Of a stretch of 64,000 nt of DNA, positions 36,367-50,512 are shown one piece after another. Source of the DNA: Bacteroides luti. GTDB taxonomy: Bacteria > Bacteroidota > Bacteroidia > Bacteroidales > Bacteroidaceae. A program made the translations under genes and the position numbers. Every line of letters starts with the position of its first letter. The stretch's first letter is position 1. Where the stretch lies: contig NZ_FQTV01000005.1 in NCBI RefSeq assembly GCF_900128905.1, positions 62,001 through 126,000 of the forward strand. The letters are read 5' to 3'. Below the pieces are notes generated by a model. The model searched no databases. It was not told the DNA's origin and saw only the letters and a list, made by a program, of their open reading frames with translations.

Positions 36367-37548
36367 CTAGCACTTATGACATTTTACAAGCACTTTCTGT
36401 TCATCAACCAAAGTGGTTGCAAACAGATAGGTATCACCACCATCCAACAGTTTTAACCTTTTACGAAGTTCTGAAACAGAAGAAGGAAAATTCCGAATAG
36501 TGATATTTGCCTGCTTTATCTCTCCCAAATTCATTTTCAGTTCTTTTTTATTGAGACTAAAAACAGCATCACATTCAAATTTACGCCCAGGGAAATCAAT
36601 AACCAATTCATCCGAAGTATATAAATGACTATTCTGATGTAACTTCTTCAGATTATATCTGTTTGAGATACATTTATAAGCACCACCCTTAAGTATGGAA
36701 GCATTAGGTTCATAAAGATAACGACCCACTTTTGAGGTATATACGCACCCTTGCATTTCCTCCTCCTTATCGAAAGAAAAAATCTGAGCTTCTCCGCTCT
36801 TGAGCAGATTCACACAATGAATACTGACTTTTGAGTTCGCTGCATCGTTTGCAAGAATAACAAGTAACTCCTTACATTCATTGGCCACTGACACAACATG
36901 GACTTCCTTTACAAAAGACAAATGATGCAAAGCCAGAGAAAGATCAAGCATTGGAGATAACTTAATCATAACATTCTCAGCCTTACTTAGCAGTAAATCT
37001 GAGATTTCAGCAACATTTGGTTCACAATCGGCTATTGCAACCACTTTTCCTCCATGCTCATTTCTTCTTGCTGGATCAATAAAAATCCAGTCAACTTTTT
37101 CTGTTCGGGAAAGGTATTCTACTCCGTCACCATTTACTACATCAATATGAGATAAACCTAATAAAGGAAAGTTAGAGGATGCAATTTCGCATAATTCCTC
37201 CTGGCGTTCTACATAAATTGCCTTTTGAAAATTTGCAGAAAGAAAAGCACAATCAATGCCAAGCCCTCCAGTGATATCTATTAAAGTATTTCCTTTTACT
37301 AGAGATGATTTATAACGAGCCGTAACCTCCGACGAGCATTGCTCCATTGAAAGATGCTTTGGATAAAGTATGCCATCAGTATTACCCCAGGAAGGGACTT
37401 TCTCCATTGCTATTTTCCGACCAACAATCTGAGTAACAGCAACAGGCATGTCCACCTCTGGGTATTTCTTTGCCTGAAGAGCTAGCTTGGAAGGATCATC
37501 AAAAAAATGCTCCTTGATAAATTCAATTGTTGCTTTTGTATATTTCAT
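36367..37548 (-). CDS. class I SAM-dependent methyltransferase with THUMP-like C-terminus
   Basis: The 393-residue protein has the SAM-binding start DITGGLGIDCAFLSANF, VERQEELCEIASSNFPLLG, and a DPARR motif (WIFIDPARRNEHGGK). A C-terminal THUMP-like part (FECDAVFSLNKKELKMNLGE) is followed by a short basic tail. Bacteroidetes homologues of this layout are uncharacterised RNA-type methyltransferases. The target is unknown. Confidence 0.8.
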   Translation of the reverse strand: MKYTKATIEFIKEHFFDDPSKLALQAKKYPEVDMPVAVTQIVGRKIAMEKVPSWGNTDGILYPKHLSMEQCSSEVTARYKSSLVKGNTLIDITGGLGIDCAFLSANFQKAIYVERQEELCEIASSNFPLLGLSHIDVVNGDGVEYLSRTEKVDWIFIDPARRNEHGGKVVAIADCEPNVAEISDLLLSKAENVMIKLSPMLDLSLALHHLSFVKEVHVVSVANECKELLVILANDAANSKVSIHCVNLLKSGEAQIFSFDKEEEMQGCVYTSKVGRYLYEPNASILKGGAYKCISNRYNLKKLHQNSHLYTSDELVIDFPGRKFECDAVFSLNKKELKMNLGEIKQANITIRNFPSSVSELRKRLKLLDGGDTYLFATTLVDEQKVLVKCHKC

Positions 37549-37925
37549 CTATAAATTTTAATAATATGTGAAGTGCAAGCTCCGACTTAAATAAATAAAA
37601 AGCAGGGCAATTTTGGGCGTATGATTTCCTCTTTTTATGTTTATAGGGAACAAATATAAAAAGAAAAAAGCACTTTTCTATTAACAACAGTTCTCATAAG
37701 TTTTTTAGAATTTAAAAAGGTTTAGTCTTCTGAACTAATATTTTTAATAATTAAAAAATAATATTTTAGCATAAATATATTACTATTATATTGTGCACTA
37801 TTTAATTTGCAGCTACATTTGCAATATTAAAACTCATTATAGATATCGTATAATCACATAATAAATCTATAATTTGGTAAAAACATAAAAGGAATTAATT
37901 CATCTAAATATATAAAATTAAAGAT
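37549..37925 (+). promoter_or_regulatory. AT-rich intergenic region with -7 box for the nitroreductase gene
   Basis: TACATTTG at 37814-37821 matches TAnnTTTG and TTGTG near 37791 sits where the -33 box belongs. The box is 105 bases before the start at 37926. Nothing else is evident in this 377-base, very AT-rich gap. Confidence 0.4.
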
Positions 37926-38558
37926 ATGGCATTATTAGAAGATTTGAAATGGCGTTATGCCACTAAAAAATACGACCCTACTAAAAAAGTAGCTCAGGAA
38001 GATGTAGATAAAATTATAGAAGCAGCAAGGTTGGCACCAACATCATCAGGGATGCAGCAATTCAGAGTAATTGTGATTACTGATCAGGAACTAAAAAATA
38101 AGATAGTGCCAATTGCAATGGAACAGCAAATTGTGGCCGATTGCTCTCATTTGTTAGTATTTGCAGCATGGGATCGCTACACAGAAGAACGGATAGATAA
38201 AATATACAATTACACAACAGACGAAAGAGGCTTGCCAAGAGGACGTTTTAAGTCATATACAGATAAGCTGAGAGCTCTTTATTTAACACAAACAGCTGAA
38301 GAAAATTTTATTCACACAGCAAGACAGGCTTATATTGGCTTAGGGCTAGCCATAGCTCAGGCCGCAGAATTGAAAGTAGATAGCACGCCAATGGAAGGCT
38401 TTATTAGTGAAGAGCTGGATGAATTACTTGGGCTTCAATCAAAAGGATTGAAAAGTGTTTTATTATTGCCTATCGGTTATCGTGATGAGGAGAACGATTG
38501 GTTGGTAAACATGAAGAAAGTAAGAAATCCGAAGGATAACTTTATCATCAATTATTAA
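37926..38558 (+). CDS. NAD(P)H-dependent nitroreductase family oxidoreductase
   Basis: The 210-residue flavoprotein has the FMN-binding start WRYATKKYDPTKKV and RLAPTSSGMQQFRVIVI, typical of NfsB-like nitroreductases. The substrate is unknown. It is a single gene, ending convergently with the pectate lyase across a long hairpin. Confidence 0.9.
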   Translation: MALLEDLKWRYATKKYDPTKKVAQEDVDKIIEAARLAPTSSGMQQFRVIVITDQELKNKIVPIAMEQQIVADCSHLLVFAAWDRYTEERIDKIYNYTTDERGLPRGRFKSYTDKLRALYLTQTAEENFIHTARQAYIGLGLAIAQAAELKVDSTPMEGFISEELDELLGLQSKGLKSVLLLPIGYRDEENDWLVNMKKVRNPKDNFIINY

Positions 38559-38620
38559 AAGAGAACATTCAGATATTTTTCTTCTGAATAAATTTAGATT
38601 CTATTCAAATAAGCAATCAG

Positions 38621-38694
38621 ATACGCAAAACATTCAAAGTTCAGTTCAAACTAGCAGATATATGCTTGTACTGAACTTCGGATGTTTTGCGTAT
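38621..38694. terminator. long interrupted hairpin between nitroreductase and pectate lyase genes
   Basis: ATACGCAAAACAT at 38621-38633 pairs with ATGTTTTGCGTAT at 38682-38694, and AAGTTCAGT with ACTGAACTT further in. On the minus strand it sits just after the pectate lyase stop; a smaller hairpin at about 38567-38589 lies nearer the nitroreductase. Confidence 0.6.
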
Positions 38695-38707
38695 TAAAAA
38701 TCTGATA

Positions 38708-39901
38708 CTATTTATTTTCACCAGACAACCACTTTTTCTCCCACTTCGGATATTTATTAAGTACATCCTGCGGGGCATAGGTATACCATCCATATCCGCT
38801 TCTTCTTTCACGACTGACTTCCGATAACGAATAAAGAATCTTACTGTTTCTGTCGCTGAACATAGGACGTTCTGTTTCCAATTCATAATAACGTGTCCAT
38901 ATAGGAGAAGCAAGGGAATCGATAACAACAACTTTGTCGGTAGTAATTGTTTTATAGATAGATTTTTCGGGTGCTACTTGTACGGTTTCTACCCGGGTAT
39001 TTAGAATTTTAGAATCCTGAAACCATTTCACAGCAGCTTGCACAGAAGTGATTATTTTCTGGTTGGGATGATCTATTCCCATCAAGAACAATACAATCCC
39101 TACACTCTCGCCATTACAAATACAAGGCGGTTCAAATGCTCTGGCCCAGGCAGGCTTCAGAGATACCTCATCATGCTGCTGGCACCATGCAGTAAGTCGA
39201 TCTTTGTCAACAATCTGCGATTTCAGAATACAGTCAATTCCTTTATTATAAGCCAAAACAACTTTCTCTCTCAGGCTTTTATTTAAAAATGAGTAATTGA
39301 TATCATTGGTTACTATCTTTTTTAAGACTTCCATCACTCCGATGTATGCACCGTCATTAAAAGTAATATGTCGACTATATCCTTTTTCCAAAGGATAGTA
39401 TTGCGGCCATCCACCATTCGGATATTGAGCAGAAAGAATGAATTTAATCCCTTTCTCACAAGCTGTTCTATATTTCTGAATATGCGTAAGCGTATAAACC
39501 TGAGCCAGATAATCAACATGAGTATATGTTGTAGAATTATCAAAGGTAGTATGAACCATATCCTTTGTCTTTATCAGACTATCAGTTTGTTGTGGAGTAA
39601 GTATTGCCTGTACATCATAGTTCTTGGGCCATCCACCGTTATTCCTCTGATAAAGCAAAATGTTATCTGCAATTTTTGTGATTTCAGATTCTTTGTATTT
39701 TGGCTGGTTAAACTTCGGATTAATAATATTATGATCATCATGAATTCCATACCAATGTCGTGAACTGTCCGAAAATGGCTTTAAACTAATGGGAGAATAC
39801 TCCTTTTTCTGCTCTTTTCCCTGAGCATACAGGTTAGCAGCTAAAAGCATCATGCCAATTATGGCAAATACTTTTTTAGGTAAAATTCGAACGTACAACA
39901 T
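38708..39901 (-). CDS. pelA: pectate lyase, PL10 family
   Basis: The 397-residue secreted enzyme has a signal peptide (IIGMMLLAANLYAQ) and PL10 signatures: NNGGWPKNYD, QYPNGGWPQYYPLEKGYSRHITFNDGA, and AWARAFEPP. It cleaves polygalacturonate by beta-elimination. It is a single gene here with no SusC/SusD partner in view. It fits a plant-fibre degrading lifestyle. Confidence 0.9.
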   Translation of the reverse strand: MLYVRILPKKVFAIIGMMLLAANLYAQGKEQKKEYSPISLKPFSDSSRHWYGIHDDHNIINPKFNQPKYKESEITKIADNILLYQRNNGGWPKNYDVQAILTPQQTDSLIKTKDMVHTTFDNSTTYTHVDYLAQVYTLTHIQKYRTACEKGIKFILSAQYPNGGWPQYYPLEKGYSRHITFNDGAYIGVMEVLKKIVTNDINYSFLNKSLREKVVLAYNKGIDCILKSQIVDKDRLTAWCQQHDEVSLKPAWARAFEPPCICNGESVGIVLFLMGIDHPNQKIITSVQAAVKWFQDSKILNTRVETVQVAPEKSIYKTITTDKVVVIDSLASPIWTRYYELETERPMFSDRNSKILYSLSEVSRERRSGYGWYTYAPQDVLNKYPKWEKKWLSGENK

Positions 39902-40160
39902 GTTTTTTATTTAGTATTTCAATGGTTATATGGAATGCAAAGTATTGCCTATATAATTATCGTGTGCGTAAACAGATGCAATGTTCTCTAAATTTTGTGA
40001 TATATGCAAATTATTTGAAGGAATTGAGTTTAAAAAACAGATTCTCTTTATCCATTCATTATTATCAATATTCATTTTGCCACTCAAGGCATATACAAAT
40101 TGTGTTTAAAGGCATAAAAAAGCCGTTACAAATTATTTGTAACGGCTTGATTCTAAGAGG

Positions 40161-40234
40161 TGGGCCATCTTGGGCTTGAACCAAGGACCTCCAGATTATG
40201 AGTCTGTTGCTCTAACCAACTGAGCTAAAAGCCC
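40161..40234 (-). tRNA. tRNA-Met (anticodon CAU)
   Basis: The minus strand folds into a 74-base cloverleaf beginning GGGCTTTTAGCTCAGTTGG. It has a D-loop AGTTGGTTA, an anticodon loop CTCATAA (anticodon CAT in DNA), and TTCAAGC in the T loop with a perfect CTTGG/CCAAG stem. The acceptor stem has one T-T mismatch. The 3' CCA is not encoded. Elongator Met is preferred; tRNA-Ile with lysidine at the same CAU is possible. Confidence 0.85.
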
Positions 40235-40358
40235 GTGCTTCCATTTATTGGTTGCGGGTACAAAAGTATAATGTTTTAGTGAAATATGCAAGAGTTTTTG
40301 ATTAAAAAGAGAGAAAAAAACATCATAACCGCTAAAGAGAGAAGAAAAACAAGCTGTA

Positions 40359-40466
40359 TCTGGCAGTCGGGTTAAGACAAAAATTCTTAACCCGACACCA
40401 GATCTAGTGGCATTCCATTAAAGAAATTGAATGAAAACGACTAAATTCATTTCCAAGGAATGCCAT
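40359..40466. other. two adjacent stem-loops in a 511-base gap
   Basis: GTCGGGTTAAG (40366-40376) pairs perfectly with CTTAACCCGAC (40386-40396), and flanking ATCTGG/CCAGAT extend the stem. A second stem pairs GTGGCATTCC (40407-40416) with GGAATGCCAT (40457-40466), with AATGAA/TTCATT inside. No T tract follows. The rest of the gap 40235-40746 shows nothing apart from the promoter box below. Confidence 0.5.
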
Positions 40467-40707
40467 TAGAGATTTTAAAGAAACAGATAGAATAGTTAAG
40501 CGAAAGTCTATTATTGAATACATGTTTTAATTATGCTATTTATTATCCTGTTGCAAAGTAAAGCATTATAAATCAGATTTTGCCGGACAAGCATTGGACA
40601 AATTGCCATTGTATTACTAAACTGATTTACAAGTAAATGAACCTGTTTTTAGTACAAAAACAAACATTTAAAATTGGACAAATGCAAGAACAAGCAAAGA
40701 AAATGCG

Positions 40708-40715
40708 TACATTTG
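40708..40715 (+). promoter_or_regulatory. Bacteroides-type -7 box upstream of the HAD gene
   Basis: TACATTTG matches TAnnTTTG and lies 31 bases before the HAD start at 40747. Confidence 0.4.
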
Positions 40716-40746
40716 CCCTGCAAATAATATATTTTCTATTTGCATC

Positions 40747-41397
40747 ATGAAAAATATCCGGTACATACTTCTTGATTTAGACGGAACACTAACCGATCCT
40801 ATGATTGGCATTACACGTTCCGTACAACATGCATTAGCTTTCTTTGGAATTAAAGTACACAACCTTGAAGATCTTTGCCCGTTTATTGGTCCTCCTCTCA
40901 TAGATTCATTCAAAGAATTCTATCACCTTACAGACGAACAGGCGCAAGTTGCTTTAGGAAAATACCGTGAATATTTTGCCACCAAAGGCATTTTTGAGAA
41001 TAATGAATACGAAGGGATAAAGGATTTTCTTCAGTCGCAAGTAGATCAGGGAAGAATATTGATGCTTGCCACTTCAAAACCTGAACCTTTTGCAAAAAGG
41101 ATTCTCGACCACTTCAAACTAACTCATTATTTCACCTTCATTGGCGGAAGTACATTGAACGGAAGTCGCTCTACAAAAACTGATGTGATTAAATATGTGC
41201 TTAGCACGAATAAGATTACTGATTTATCTCGCGTAATAATGATTGGCGATCGCAAACACGATATTGAGGGCGCAAAGAATAATGGAATTTCTTCCATAGG
41301 TGTTCTTTATGGATATGGAAGCAGAACCGAGCTTGAACATGCCGGTGCCGATTTTATTGTTGAAGATGTAAAAGGGCTAAAGTCGCTATTACTATAA
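40747..41397 (+). CDS. HAD-superfamily phosphatase (Gph-like)
   Basis: The 216-residue protein has motif I DLDGTLTDPMIG, motif II in LATSKP, and motif IV in MIGDRKHDIEGAKNNG, which is the phosphoglycolate phosphatase/PpaX-like group. It is a single gene with its own promoter box. Substrate unknown. Confidence 0.88.
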   Translation: MKNIRYILLDLDGTLTDPMIGITRSVQHALAFFGIKVHNLEDLCPFIGPPLIDSFKEFYHLTDEQAQVALGKYREYFATKGIFENNEYEGIKDFLQSQVDQGRILMLATSKPEPFAKRILDHFKLTHYFTFIGGSTLNGSRSTKTDVIKYVLSTNKITDLSRVIMIGDRKHDIEGAKNNGISSIGVLYGYGSRTELEHAGADFIVEDVKGLKSLLL

Positions 41398-41434
41398 AAG
41401 GATATTGATTTATGCATGTAGTAACTTTTAGAAG

Positions 41435-41836
41435 TTACTTACCATGCATAACCTTTAATATCTTTCCATCCTTTTTCTGAATCTCAATATAAGGAACTCC
41501 TCCTTGGCAACCTTTAGGAAGCGTGCCCTCAATAATCCATACACCGTTTCTTAGTTCTATTGAGTATGGCCGGTCAGTATATATACTCTGGCCATAAATA
41601 GAGAATAATATTACCTCAGCTATTTTAATTGCAGTTTCTTCATTGGGAACCAGATCTCTTGTTACACCTTTACCTGGTTCAAGATTTCTTGATCGAAATT
41701 CAGCATAGGCAGAATCAACTTTTACCCAATCTTTTGCAATTGATATATTATTCTCTTTTTGAGGAACTTCTTTGCAGCTCTTCTTACAAGAAATTAATGT
41801 TGATGAGATAAACAAAACGGCATATAAGTATTTCAT
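41435..41836 (-). CDS. NTF2-fold immunity-like lipoprotein
   Basis: This 133-residue protein has a lipoprotein signal (VLFISSTLISC). The mature part carries the Imm-NTF2 (NTF2-fold immunity, YbbC/YhhH) pattern: VPNEETAIKIAEVILFSIYGQ, YSIELRNGVWIIEGTLPKGCQGGVPYIEI, and a terminal KDGKILKVMHGK. It sits alone, over 30 kb from the RHS island, with no toxin beside it, so it is an orphan. Gap 41837-42266 upstream contains a 10-bp hairpin (41899-41929) and a larger one at 42179-42237. Confidence 0.7.
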   Translation of the reverse strand: MKYLYAVLFISSTLISCKKSCKEVPQKENNISIAKDWVKVDSAYAEFRSRNLEPGKGVTRDLVPNEETAIKIAEVILFSIYGQSIYTDRPYSIELRNGVWIIEGTLPKGCQGGVPYIEIQKKDGKILKVMHGK

Positions 41837-42178
41837 AATGTTCTATTCTAAATTTGACAAATATACGAATAAAACTATTACTCAATGGTTCAATAACTAT
41901 TCACCAATGGATTTTATTTATTGGTGAATGAATTTATTTTATTGGCGGACAATTTACAGAGGGAATAAGGAATAGTTGTTAACAAATGTTTTTAGCCAAA
42001 GATATAAAGCCTTGTTTTGATAGAATAAATACTTGTGGGCATGGTTTTAACAAAATTAATCAGCTGAAAATCAACAATAAAACACATTTTAACTCTAAAA
42101 GACTCTTAAAAGAAGAAAGATAATAGGTTATTTTCCGTCCTACTATTTTATTTTTTAAGATAAGCCACTGAAAATAAG

Positions 42179-42237
42179 GCGCGGGCAACTTTATACCATC
42201 CCGTAAATATGCAGAAATATGGTATAGTTGCCCGCGC
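42179..42237 (-). terminator. long hairpin after the GH97 gene
   Basis: GCGCGGGCAACT and TATACCAT on the left pair with ATGGTATA and GTTGCCCGCGC (42219-42237). It lies about 30 bases beyond the GH97 stop and outlines a strong stem of ~19 bp with one bulge. Confidence 0.65.
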
Positions 42238-42266
42238 TTATCTGAAACACTTTTTACAGCGTTACA

Positions 42267-46567
<4,301 letters not shown>

Positions 46568-46862
46568 GATTATCTGAAAATAAGAATGCTTTATCAATAG
46601 CATTAATCGATTAACTTTTTATTAAGCACAAAGCAAGTAAATTATATTCAGACTACACTGAGTTAAAGTAAAAAACAGAATTCGCCTTAAGTGCAAACGT
46701 TTTCAAAAACAGGCAATTCCAGTTAGATAACAATGAGATATTATGTTAATTAAAAATCCTTAAAGAATAGCTTATACTCCACTTTTTATTTGTTTATTTG
46801 CACCAAATTAGGGTGAAGTGTGGCCATACGAAATTTTGGCTACTCAAGATGGTAATAAACAA

Positions 46863-47771
46863 ATGAACAAACTCACAATAAACACTTGTCCTCTTTGCGG
46901 TGGAACACACCTTGTTAAGAAGATGACATGTACTGATTTTTATGCTTCCGGAGAGCAATTCGACCTACTTCAGTGTGAGAATTGTGGTTTCCAGTTTACA
47001 CAAGGATTTCCTGTGGAGAAAGAAATTGGTAAATACTACGAAACACCGGATTACATTTCCCACAGCGATACTAAAAAAGGGATGATGAACGAGCTTTATC
47101 ATTTGGTGCGTTCACGCATGCTTCAGAAAAAGGCCCAACTAATCAATAATATTACTGGAAAAACTTCGGGAAAGATTCTGGATATTGGAACCGGAACCGG
47201 ATACTTCTCTCATACCATGCAGCAAAAAGGCTGGCAGGTAGAAGCTATTGAGAAAAGCGCACAGGCACGTTCTTTTGCAAAAAAGAATTTCAACCTCGAC
47301 ATTAAAGATGATTCCGGACTGAATGATTTCTCTTCAGGTTCATTCGACGTTATCACCCTATGGCATGTGATGGAACATCTGGAACACTTGAATGAAACAT
47401 GGGAAAGACTCCATGAATTATTGAAAGATGACGGATGCCTGGTTGTAGCAGTACCTAATTGCTCTTCCTACGATGCGCAAAAATATAAAGAGTTTTGGGC
47501 AGCTTATGATGTTCCTCGCCATTTATGGCATTTTACACCAGACTCAATAAAGAAGTTTGGAGAGAAGCACAACTTTACATTAGTAAATCATTTACCAATG
47601 CCATTTGATGCATTTTATGTGTCTATATTGAGTGAGAAATATAAAGAGAGCAAATCAAGTCTTGTAAAAGGAATGTTTGCTGGTACGCTTGCATGGTTCA
47701 GTTCTTTAAGTAATAAGGAAAAGAGCAGCTCTATTATTTATGTATTCAGAAAAAAAGGTTATGAGAAATAA
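46863..47771 (+). CDS. class I SAM-dependent methyltransferase with N-terminal zinc ribbon
   Basis: The 302-residue protein has a CPLCGG...CENCGFQF ribbon, a SAM-binding LDIGTGTGYFSHTM motif, and WHVMEHLEHL in the core, a layout shared with UbiG/Coq5-type methyltransferases. The ATG at 46863 is chosen over an upstream GTG at 46818 because the ribbon starts there. The stop overlaps the ftsX-like ATG by 11 bases, so the two are coupled. Confidence 0.8.
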   Translation: MNKLTINTCPLCGGTHLVKKMTCTDFYASGEQFDLLQCENCGFQFTQGFPVEKEIGKYYETPDYISHSDTKKGMMNELYHLVRSRMLQKKAQLINNITGKTSGKILDIGTGTGYFSHTMQQKGWQVEAIEKSAQARSFAKKNFNLDIKDDSGLNDFSSGSFDVITLWHVMEHLEHLNETWERLHELLKDDGCLVVAVPNCSSYDAQKYKEFWAAYDVPRHLWHFTPDSIKKFGEKHNFTLVNHLPMPFDAFYVSILSEKYKESKSSLVKGMFAGTLAWFSSLSNKEKSSSIIYVFRKKGYEK

Positions 47772-48642
47772 ACATAAAACAAATACTGTTCCATACTTCG
47801 ATATTCAAAGTGTAACTTCAAGTATCAGCACTATGCTGGTTTTGCTTTTGCTGGGATTAGTTGTGTTTTTTGTGCTCTCGGCAAACAACCTGTCTGTATA
47901 TGTACGCGAGAATATAAACTTCTCGATTCTTATCAGTGATGATATGCCCGAATCGGAGATTCTTACCATGCAGAAGGAACTAAATAAAGAACCTTTCGTA
48001 AAGCAATCCAGCTACATATCAAAACAACAGGCGCTCCGCGAGCAAAGCATAGCTATGGGAACCGACCCTGAAGACTTTTTAGGATATAACCCATTTACCG
48101 CTTCAATTGAAGTGAAGCTGAACTCTGCTTATGCAAACTCCGACAGTATTGCCAAGATTGAAAGAAAGATTAAAAAGAATACCAATATTCAGGAGATTCT
48201 ATATCAGAAAGACTTGATTGATTCTGTGAACAATAATATCCGCAACATCAGTATTGTGTTACTTTGCCTTGCCGGATTGCTCACGTTTATATCTTTTGCA
48301 CTGATCAACAATACAATACGGTTGACAATATATTCAAAGAGATTCCTGATTCACACCATGAAACTTGTTGGTGCTAGTTGGGGATTTATTCGAAAACCGT
48401 TCCTTATACGTAATATATGGATTGGGGTAATCTCTGCATTTGCAGCAGATGCAATATTATTGGGAGGGGCTAACATGTTAGTAAACTATGAGCCTGAACT
48501 AATCTCTATTGTTACTCCCGAGGTAATGCTTATTGTTTCTGCATCGGTATTCCTTTTCGGTATTATAATAACATTCTTATGTGCTTATCTTTCTATTAAC
48601 AGATATCTGAGAATGAAAGCAAGTACTCTTTACTATATCTAA
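47761..48642 (+). CDS. ftsX: FtsX-like permease (cell division ABC transporter subunit)
   Basis: The 293-residue protein has an N-terminal membrane helix, an extracytoplasmic domain (~45-165, YVRENINFSILI), and three C-terminal helices with the FtsX-type layout. It works with an FtsE ATPase in septation and wall hydrolase control. FtsE is not in this window, so the assignment to division is by family. It leads a run with DUF3098, uppP, truB and queA. Confidence 0.82.
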   Translation: MRNKHKTNTVPYFDIQSVTSSISTMLVLLLLGLVVFFVLSANNLSVYVRENINFSILISDDMPESEILTMQKELNKEPFVKQSSYISKQQALREQSIAMGTDPEDFLGYNPFTASIEVKLNSAYANSDSIAKIERKIKKNTNIQEILYQKDLIDSVNNNIRNISIVLLCLAGLLTFISFALINNTIRLTIYSKRFLIHTMKLVGASWGFIRKPFLIRNIWIGVISAFAADAILLGGANMLVNYEPELISIVTPEVMLIVSASVFLFGIIITFLCAYLSINRYLRMKASTLYYI

Positions 48643-48669
48643 CAACAAGAAACATAATAAACAAAGAAT

Positions 48670-48900
48670 ATGGATAAAAAGAAATTAGCCTTTGGTAAGA
48701 CAAATTTTATCTTATTGGCAATAGGAATGATCGTTGTTATTCTGGGATTTATATTAATGGCTGGTCCTTCTACAACAGAAACAACTTTCCAACCAGATAT
48801 TTTCAGTGCACGTAGAATTAAACTAGCTCCGGTAATTTGCTTCTTAGGATTTATATTTATGATCTATGGAGTAGTTCGTAAACCAAAATCTGAAGAATAA
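48670..48900 (+). CDS. DUF3098 family small membrane protein
   Basis: The 76-residue protein has two membrane helices (~11-30 and 56-70) around a short loop, with the conserved [21 protein letters not shown]. It is a Bacteroidetes family of unknown function that habitually sits between ftsX and uppP, as here (27 and 2 base gaps). Confidence 0.85.
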   Translation: MDKKKLAFGKTNFILLAIGMIVVILGFILMAGPSTTETTFQPDIFSARRIKLAPVICFLGFIFMIYGVVRKPKSEE

Positions 48901-48902
48901 GA

Positions 48903-49796
48903 ATGGGAGATTTATCATATTTACAAACCATCATAATTGCTATTGTTGAAGGTCTAACAGAATTTCTTCCGGTATCTTCTACCGGACATATGATTATTGC
49001 TCAAAGCATGTTGGGCGTTCAGAGTACTGAGTTTGTAAAAGCATTTACTGTAATAATCCAGTTTGGAGCAATTTTATCGGTTGTTGTTCTATACTGGAAA
49101 CGTTTCTTTAAACTGAATAAATGTAAAATCTTTGATCAACAAGCAGCGGCTGACAAACCTTTTTCTGGAAAAGTTGTTGTTTATGTCAAAAGATTCATCT
49201 ATAAGTTTGATTTCTATTGGAAACTCTTAGTTGCATTTATTCCGGCAGCTTTTTTCGGGTTTGCATTCAGTGATAAAATTGACGAAATGCTGGAAAGTGT
49301 AACTGTCGTTGCAGTAATGTTGGTTATAGGAGGAATATTCATGCTTTTCGTTGATAATATCTTTAAAAAAGTAGATGAAAGCAAAGGCATGACAGAGAAA
49401 AAAGCTTTTAATATTGGTCTTTTTCAATGTATAGCCATGATACCGGGCGTATCTCGTTCAATGGCTACGATTGTAGGAGGTATGGCACAAAAGATGTCTC
49501 GCAAAACAGCTGCCGAGTTTTCTTTTTTCCTTGCTGTTCCTACCATGTTTGCTGCTACAGCCTATAAACTGTTGAAGCTTCTTCTTGAACCAAACGGAAT
49601 TGATATTCTGACTCAAAACATAGGAGCATTGGTTATAGGAAATATAGTGGCATTTATTGTAGCATTGCTTGCTATTAAGTTTTTTATCAGCTTTGTGACC
49701 AAATACGGGTTTAAAGCTTTTGGCTATTATCGTATTATCGTGGGAGGAATCATTTTAGTGATGATGTATTTAGGACATAACTTAGAAGTCGTTTAA
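48903..49796 (+). CDS. uppP: undecaprenyl-diphosphatase
   Basis: The 297-residue membrane enzyme recycles C55-PP to C55-P for wall and polysaccharide synthesis. It carries the family motifs [15 protein letters not shown] and [13 protein letters not shown]. Its stop overlaps the truB ATG by one base. Confidence 0.95.
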   Translation: MGDLSYLQTIIIAIVEGLTEFLPVSSTGHMIIAQSMLGVQSTEFVKAFTVIIQFGAILSVVVLYWKRFFKLNKCKIFDQQAAADKPFSGKVVVYVKRFIYKFDFYWKLLVAFIPAAFFGFAFSDKIDEMLESVTVVAVMLVIGGIFMLFVDNIFKKVDESKGMTEKKAFNIGLFQCIAMIPGVSRSMATIVGGMAQKMSRKTAAEFSFFLAVPTMFAATAYKLLKLLLEPNGIDILTQNIGALVIGNIVAFIVALLAIKFFISFVTKYGFKAFGYYRIIVGGIILVMMYLGHNLEVV

Positions 49797-50491
49797 TGAA
49801 CTTTATTGAAGGAGAAGTATTATACTTCAACAAGCCACTAACGTGGACTTCTTTTAATCTCGTAGCAAAGGTGAAATATCCGTTGCTGAGAAAACTTAGA
49901 GTAAAAAAGCTAAAAGTAGGCCATGCCGGAACTCTTGATCCGCTAGCTACAGGTGTAATGATTATATGCATTGGTAAAGCAACCAAGCGAATTGAAGAAT
50001 TTCAGTATCAGACTAAAGAATATATTGCCACGATAAAATTGGGAGCAACGACTCCTTCTTTTGATCTGGAAAAAGAGATTGACGCTACTTACCCTACGGA
50101 ACATATTACCCGTGAAGTGGTAGAAGAAGCTCTGAAAAAATTTATAGGAAGTATTGAACAGATACCGCCTGCCTTTTCTGCTTGCAAGATCGATGGCGAA
50201 AGAGCTTACGAACTGGCAAGAGCAGGAAAAGAGGTAGAACTGAAGCCTAAGACTTTAGTTATTGATGAAATTGAATTACTAGAGTGTAATTTACCCGAAA
50301 TAAAGATTCGGGTAGTGTGCAGCAAAGGTACTTATATCCGTGCTTTAGCCAGAGATATCGGAGAAGCATTGAATAGCGGTGCCCATCTCACCGGACTAAT
50401 CCGCACCCGTGTGGGAGATGTAAAATTAGAACATTGCATGGAAATTGAAGATTTCGTGGAATGGTTGGATAAACAAGAAATAGAGAAGTAA
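49796..50491 (+). CDS. truB: tRNA pseudouridine(55) synthase
   Basis: The 231-residue enzyme makes pseudouridine at tRNA position 55. The catalytic Asp is in GHAGTLDPLATGVM; the KxGTYIR motif (SKGTYIRALARDIG) follows. At 231 residues it lacks the C-terminal PUA domain of longer versions. Confidence 0.95.
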   Translation: MNFIEGEVLYFNKPLTWTSFNLVAKVKYPLLRKLRVKKLKVGHAGTLDPLATGVMIICIGKATKRIEEFQYQTKEYIATIKLGATTPSFDLEKEIDATYPTEHITREVVEEALKKFIGSIEQIPPAFSACKIDGERAYELARAGKEVELKPKTLVIDEIELLECNLPEIKIRVVCSKGTYIRALARDIGEALNSGAHLTGLIRTRVGDVKLEHCMEIEDFVEWLDKQEIEK

Positions 50492-50512
50492 ACTAACGTA
50501 AAGAAAGAAAAT

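Noticed and set aside
41899..41929. 10-bp perfect hairpin as a terminator
   Set aside because: It lies upstream of, not after, the minus-strand immunity-like gene and has no T tract; noted only as structure in the gap.
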